In this document: positions 62,321-64,000 of the stretch, one piece after another
Numbering within the stretch: the first letter of the stretch is position 1
Layout of the letters: each line of letters opens with the position of its first letter
Assembly (NCBI RefSeq): GCF_002091475.1
Contig: NZ_BCTR01000050.1
Coordinates: 1-64,000 of the forward strand
DNA from: Sphingomonas azotifigens NBRC 15497
GTDB lineage: Bacteria; Pseudomonadota; Alphaproteobacteria; Sphingomonadales; Sphingomonadaceae
Reading direction: 5' to 3'
Length of the DNA: 64,000 bases
The notes under the pieces: generated by a model
What the model saw: the letters and a program-made list of their open reading frames with translations, nothing else
What the model was told of the DNA's origin: nothing
The model's database searches: none
Position numbers and translations under genes: made by a program

Positions 62321-62638
62321 TCAATCCTCGGCAGCAATCCGCACGCGCAGACCGTCCAGCGCATCGGTGAACGGGATCTGGCACGACAGCCGCGAGGTCG
62401 CGTCGCGATCGCTCGTGCTGTCGAGCAGATCGTCCTCGTCCATGCTCATCGTCGGCAGTTTGTCCGCAAATTCCGGGTCGACATGCACATGGCAGGTGGC
62501 GCAGCTGCAGCAGCCGCCGCACAGCGCCAGCAGCTCGTCGAAACCATTGTCGCGAATCACTTCCATCACGCTGAGACCGGCTTGGCCGGTTACCGTCCGT
62601 TCGGTTCCGTCACGCGTCACGACCGTAAGCTGGGGCAT
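62321..62638 (-). CDS. [2Fe-2S] ferredoxin
   Basis: A 105-residue plant/adrenodoxin-type ferredoxin with [17 protein letters not shown] holding Cys-x5-Cys-x2-Cys and a distant Cys in RLSCQIPF. Its length and spacing fit bacterial electron carriers for cytochrome P450 or Fe-S assembly. AAGGAG stands six bases before ATG 62638, and immediately before a first ATG at 62644; the second is preferred. No partner gene lies next to it. Confidence 0.88.
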   Translation of the reverse strand: MPQLTVVTRDGTERTVTGQAGLSVMEVIRDNGFDELLALCGGCCSCATCHVHVDPEFADKLPTMSMDEDDLLDSTSDRDATSRLSCQIPFTDALDGLRVRIAAED

Positions 62639-62701
62639 CTGCATCTCCTTGGTTTGCCGCGTCCATGCCGGTGAACCGCACCCGTTTCAAGGAAGCAATC
62701 C

Positions 62702-63325
62702 ATGGGTTTGACCGCCGACCAGCTGAAGGGATCGATCGACGCATTGGCAGCGCTCGAACCCGCCTTCGCTGCCGCGCTGGAACGCGCCGGTTATCCGCCC
62801 CCGCGCATCCGCGAGCGCGGCTATGCGACGCTGTTGCGCACGATCGTCGGCCAGCAGGTGAGCGTCGCCGCTGCCACCTCGGTGTGGAACAAGCTCGACG
62901 CGGCGCTCGGCGATGCCGAAAACCCAGCGCTGCTGGCCGCGGCCAGCGACGAGCTGCTGCGCAGCGCCGGCCTGTCGCGGCAGAAGATGGGCTATGCCCG
63001 AAGCCTGTCCGAGCAGGTGACCAGCGGCACGCTCGATCTCGCCGCACTGCCGCAGGACGACGAGGAAGCGATCGCCGCACTCACCCGCATCAAGGGCATC
63101 GGCCGCTGGTCGGCGGAGATCTATCTGCTGTTCGCGGAAGGCCGGCCGGACATCTGGCCCGCCGGCGACCTGGCGGTGCAGATCGAGATCGGCCGCATCC
63201 TCGGCCATCCCGAGCGCCCGAGCGAGAAGCAGACCCGCGCCTGGTCCGAGGCGTGGCGCCCGCACCGCGGCGCCGCGGCGATCTTCGCCTGGCACCATTA
63301 CGGCATGGTGAAGAGCGCGATCTGA
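62702..63325 (+). CDS. DNA-3-methyladenine glycosylase (AlkA-like, HhH-GPD)
   Basis: A 207-residue HhH-GPD glycosylase. TLLRTIVGQQVSVAAATSVW is the first family helix pair. The helix-hairpin-helix and catalytic Asp are in ALTRIKGIGRWSAEIYLLF and IWPAGDLAVQ. Its length matches the short AlkA type without an N-terminal TBP-like domain. It removes alkylated bases from DNA. It lies divergent from the ferredoxin gene. Confidence 0.9.
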   Translation: MGLTADQLKGSIDALAALEPAFAAALERAGYPPPRIRERGYATLLRTIVGQQVSVAAATSVWNKLDAALGDAENPALLAAASDELLRSAGLSRQKMGYARSLSEQVTSGTLDLAALPQDDEEAIAALTRIKGIGRWSAEIYLLFAEGRPDIWPAGDLAVQIEIGRILGHPERPSEKQTRAWSEAWRPHRGAAAIFAWHHYGMVKSAI

Positions 63326-63336
63326 GCCCCCAAAAG

Positions 63337-63358
63337 CCCCTCCCCTTCGGGGGAGGGG
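63337..63358 (+). terminator. UUCG-loop hairpin after the glycosylase gene
   Basis: CCCCTCCCC-TTCG-GGGGAGGGG, a 9-bp perfect stem with the very stable TTCG tetraloop, 12 bp after the stop codon. It also resembles the C-rich repeat halves. Confidence 0.65.
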
Positions 63359-63510
63359 TTGGGGTGGGGCCTGACCGGCAAGCGAATCCCGGCCTGACGG
63401 CTGCTTCCCAGAAGGAACAGGGAACGACTGCAAAGGCACAAAAGCCCCTTTTTCTCCCGCCCCACCCATGCGAGCGTACCCCCACACGATGGCGAGCGAC
63501 GGAGGGGATC

Positions 63511-64000
63511 ATGCAGGCGCTCAAAGGACTCGCAGCCCGCACGCTGACTTCGGCGCTGCGCCCCGCTCCCAACGCCACTGCAGCTCTCGGCAGCGTAGCG
63601 ACAATCCAACGGCGCGCCTGCCTCCTCGCCGTCGCAGGCCTGCTCGCCCCTGCCGCGTCGATCGCCCAGTTCACGCCGCCTGCCGGCTTCACGGGCACGG
63701 CCGGGCCGGCGGTAGCGCCGCAGGCGGAACCGGGCATGCCCCACATCGAACCGCTCGATCGCACCGCAGTCGAGCGGCGCATTCGCCTGCTCCCCGGCTA
63801 TGCCAATGCCGCGAAGGCCCACGCGAAGGTGGTCGGCGCCTACACGATCGCCGAAACCCCAGGCACGCGCTTCGTCGATGCATGGGCGCTCGGCTTTCTG
63901 CCGCTCAATCTCAAGCGTAGCGACGGCAGCTGCCTTGTGCTGGACGTGGACTATGTCGGGCGCACGCTATCCAATGCCCGGCTCCGCCCGATCGGCTGCG
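63511..64000 (+). CDS. Secreted hypothetical protein, cut by the window edge
   Basis: An open frame from ATG 63511 (GGAGG five bases upstream) to the last base, at least 163 residues. It begins MQALKGLAARTLTSALRPAP and has a second hydrophobic stretch, ACLLAVAGLLAPAASIAQ, that looks like a signal peptide after a long basic leader. The mature part has PHIEPLDRTAVERRIRLLPG and SDGSCLVLDVDYVGRTLSNA, with cysteines in SCLV and IGC. I do not recognise a family. The end lies beyond the window. Confidence 0.65.
   Translation, partial: MQALKGLAARTLTSALRPAPNATAALGSVATIQRRACLLAVAGLLAPAASIAQFTPPAGFTGTAGPAVAPQAEPGMPHIEPLDRTAVERRIRLLPGYANAAKAHAKVVGAYTIAETPGTRFVDAWALGFLPLNLKRSDGSCLVLDVDYVGRTLSNARLRPIGC

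Overview
The window reads as chromosomal DNA of a high-GC alphaproteobacterium, most likely a sphingomonad (Sphingomonas sensu lato). The pointers are two UrcA-family genes, a SapC gene, a TonB-dependent receptor beside a TPR-sulfotransferase, a DUF1013/TrcR-like regulator, a DUF1192 gene, and the G+C-rich palindromic repeats typical of these genomes. Coding density is very high. No tRNA, rRNA, CRISPR array or prophage was seen.

Layout. 0-10 kb: sapC with a perfect 18-bp palindrome in front of it, a GlcD-type FAD oxidase, a small secreted protein, an RhlE-type helicase, a membrane-anchored metallophosphoesterase, a TonB-dependent receptor and a TPR-sulfotransferase. 10-20 kb: GST, Tat-exported dienelactone hydrolase, TrcR-like regulator, a glycosyltransferase/metallophosphoesterase operon, two hemerythrin-like four-helix proteins, a quinone oxidoreductase, DUF1192, clpA and the first urcA. 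20-31 kb: second urcA, galE, msrA, tsaC, an acyl-CoA dehydrogenase, an acyltransferase, a threonine synthase-like enzyme, and an exaC-adhP operon. 31-41 kb: an orphan methyltransferase-like protein, a nitroreductase/gntR/lepB/small-membrane-protein cluster, a POT peptide transporter, an M13 peptidase and acs. 41-50 kb: a four-gene MacAB-TolC type efflux operon, an xdhC-mocA pair, a secreted GDPD and a small lipoprotein. 49-53 kb: a translationally coupled membrane protein/XRE regulator/hydrolase operon and, in its control region, a complete IS1595-family element. 53-64 kb: a peptidoglycan-recycling pair (Mpl-like ligase and LD-carboxypeptidase) with a D-cysteine desulfhydrase-like gene, thrS, a Uma2 nuclease, infC followed directly by a GH16 hydrolase, a ferredoxin, an AlkA-type glycosylase and a secreted protein cut by the window edge.

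How genes work together. ExaC and AdhP would take ethanol through acetaldehyde to acetate, and Acs would activate acetate. Mpl-like ligase and LdcA are two steps of murein recycling. XdhC and the MocA-like protein both mature the molybdenum cofactor, although no molybdoenzyme is in view. The efflux genes build a tripartite ABC pump.

The most unusual region is 50.70-52.73 kb. A 1,973-bp IS1595-like element has 24-bp imperfect inverted ends and a perfect 8-bp target duplication. It sits inside what was a 38-bp near-perfect palindrome upstream of the XRE operon. It carries three non-transposase genes, including an AT-rich one with a HEPN-like RNAISH motif. Other points of note are an infC that probably starts at AUA, a LacI-type operator at sapC, and two families of interspersed palindromic repeats. 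Start codons were chosen from Shine-Dalgarno sequences, family N-termini and overlaps; alternatives are stated where relevant.
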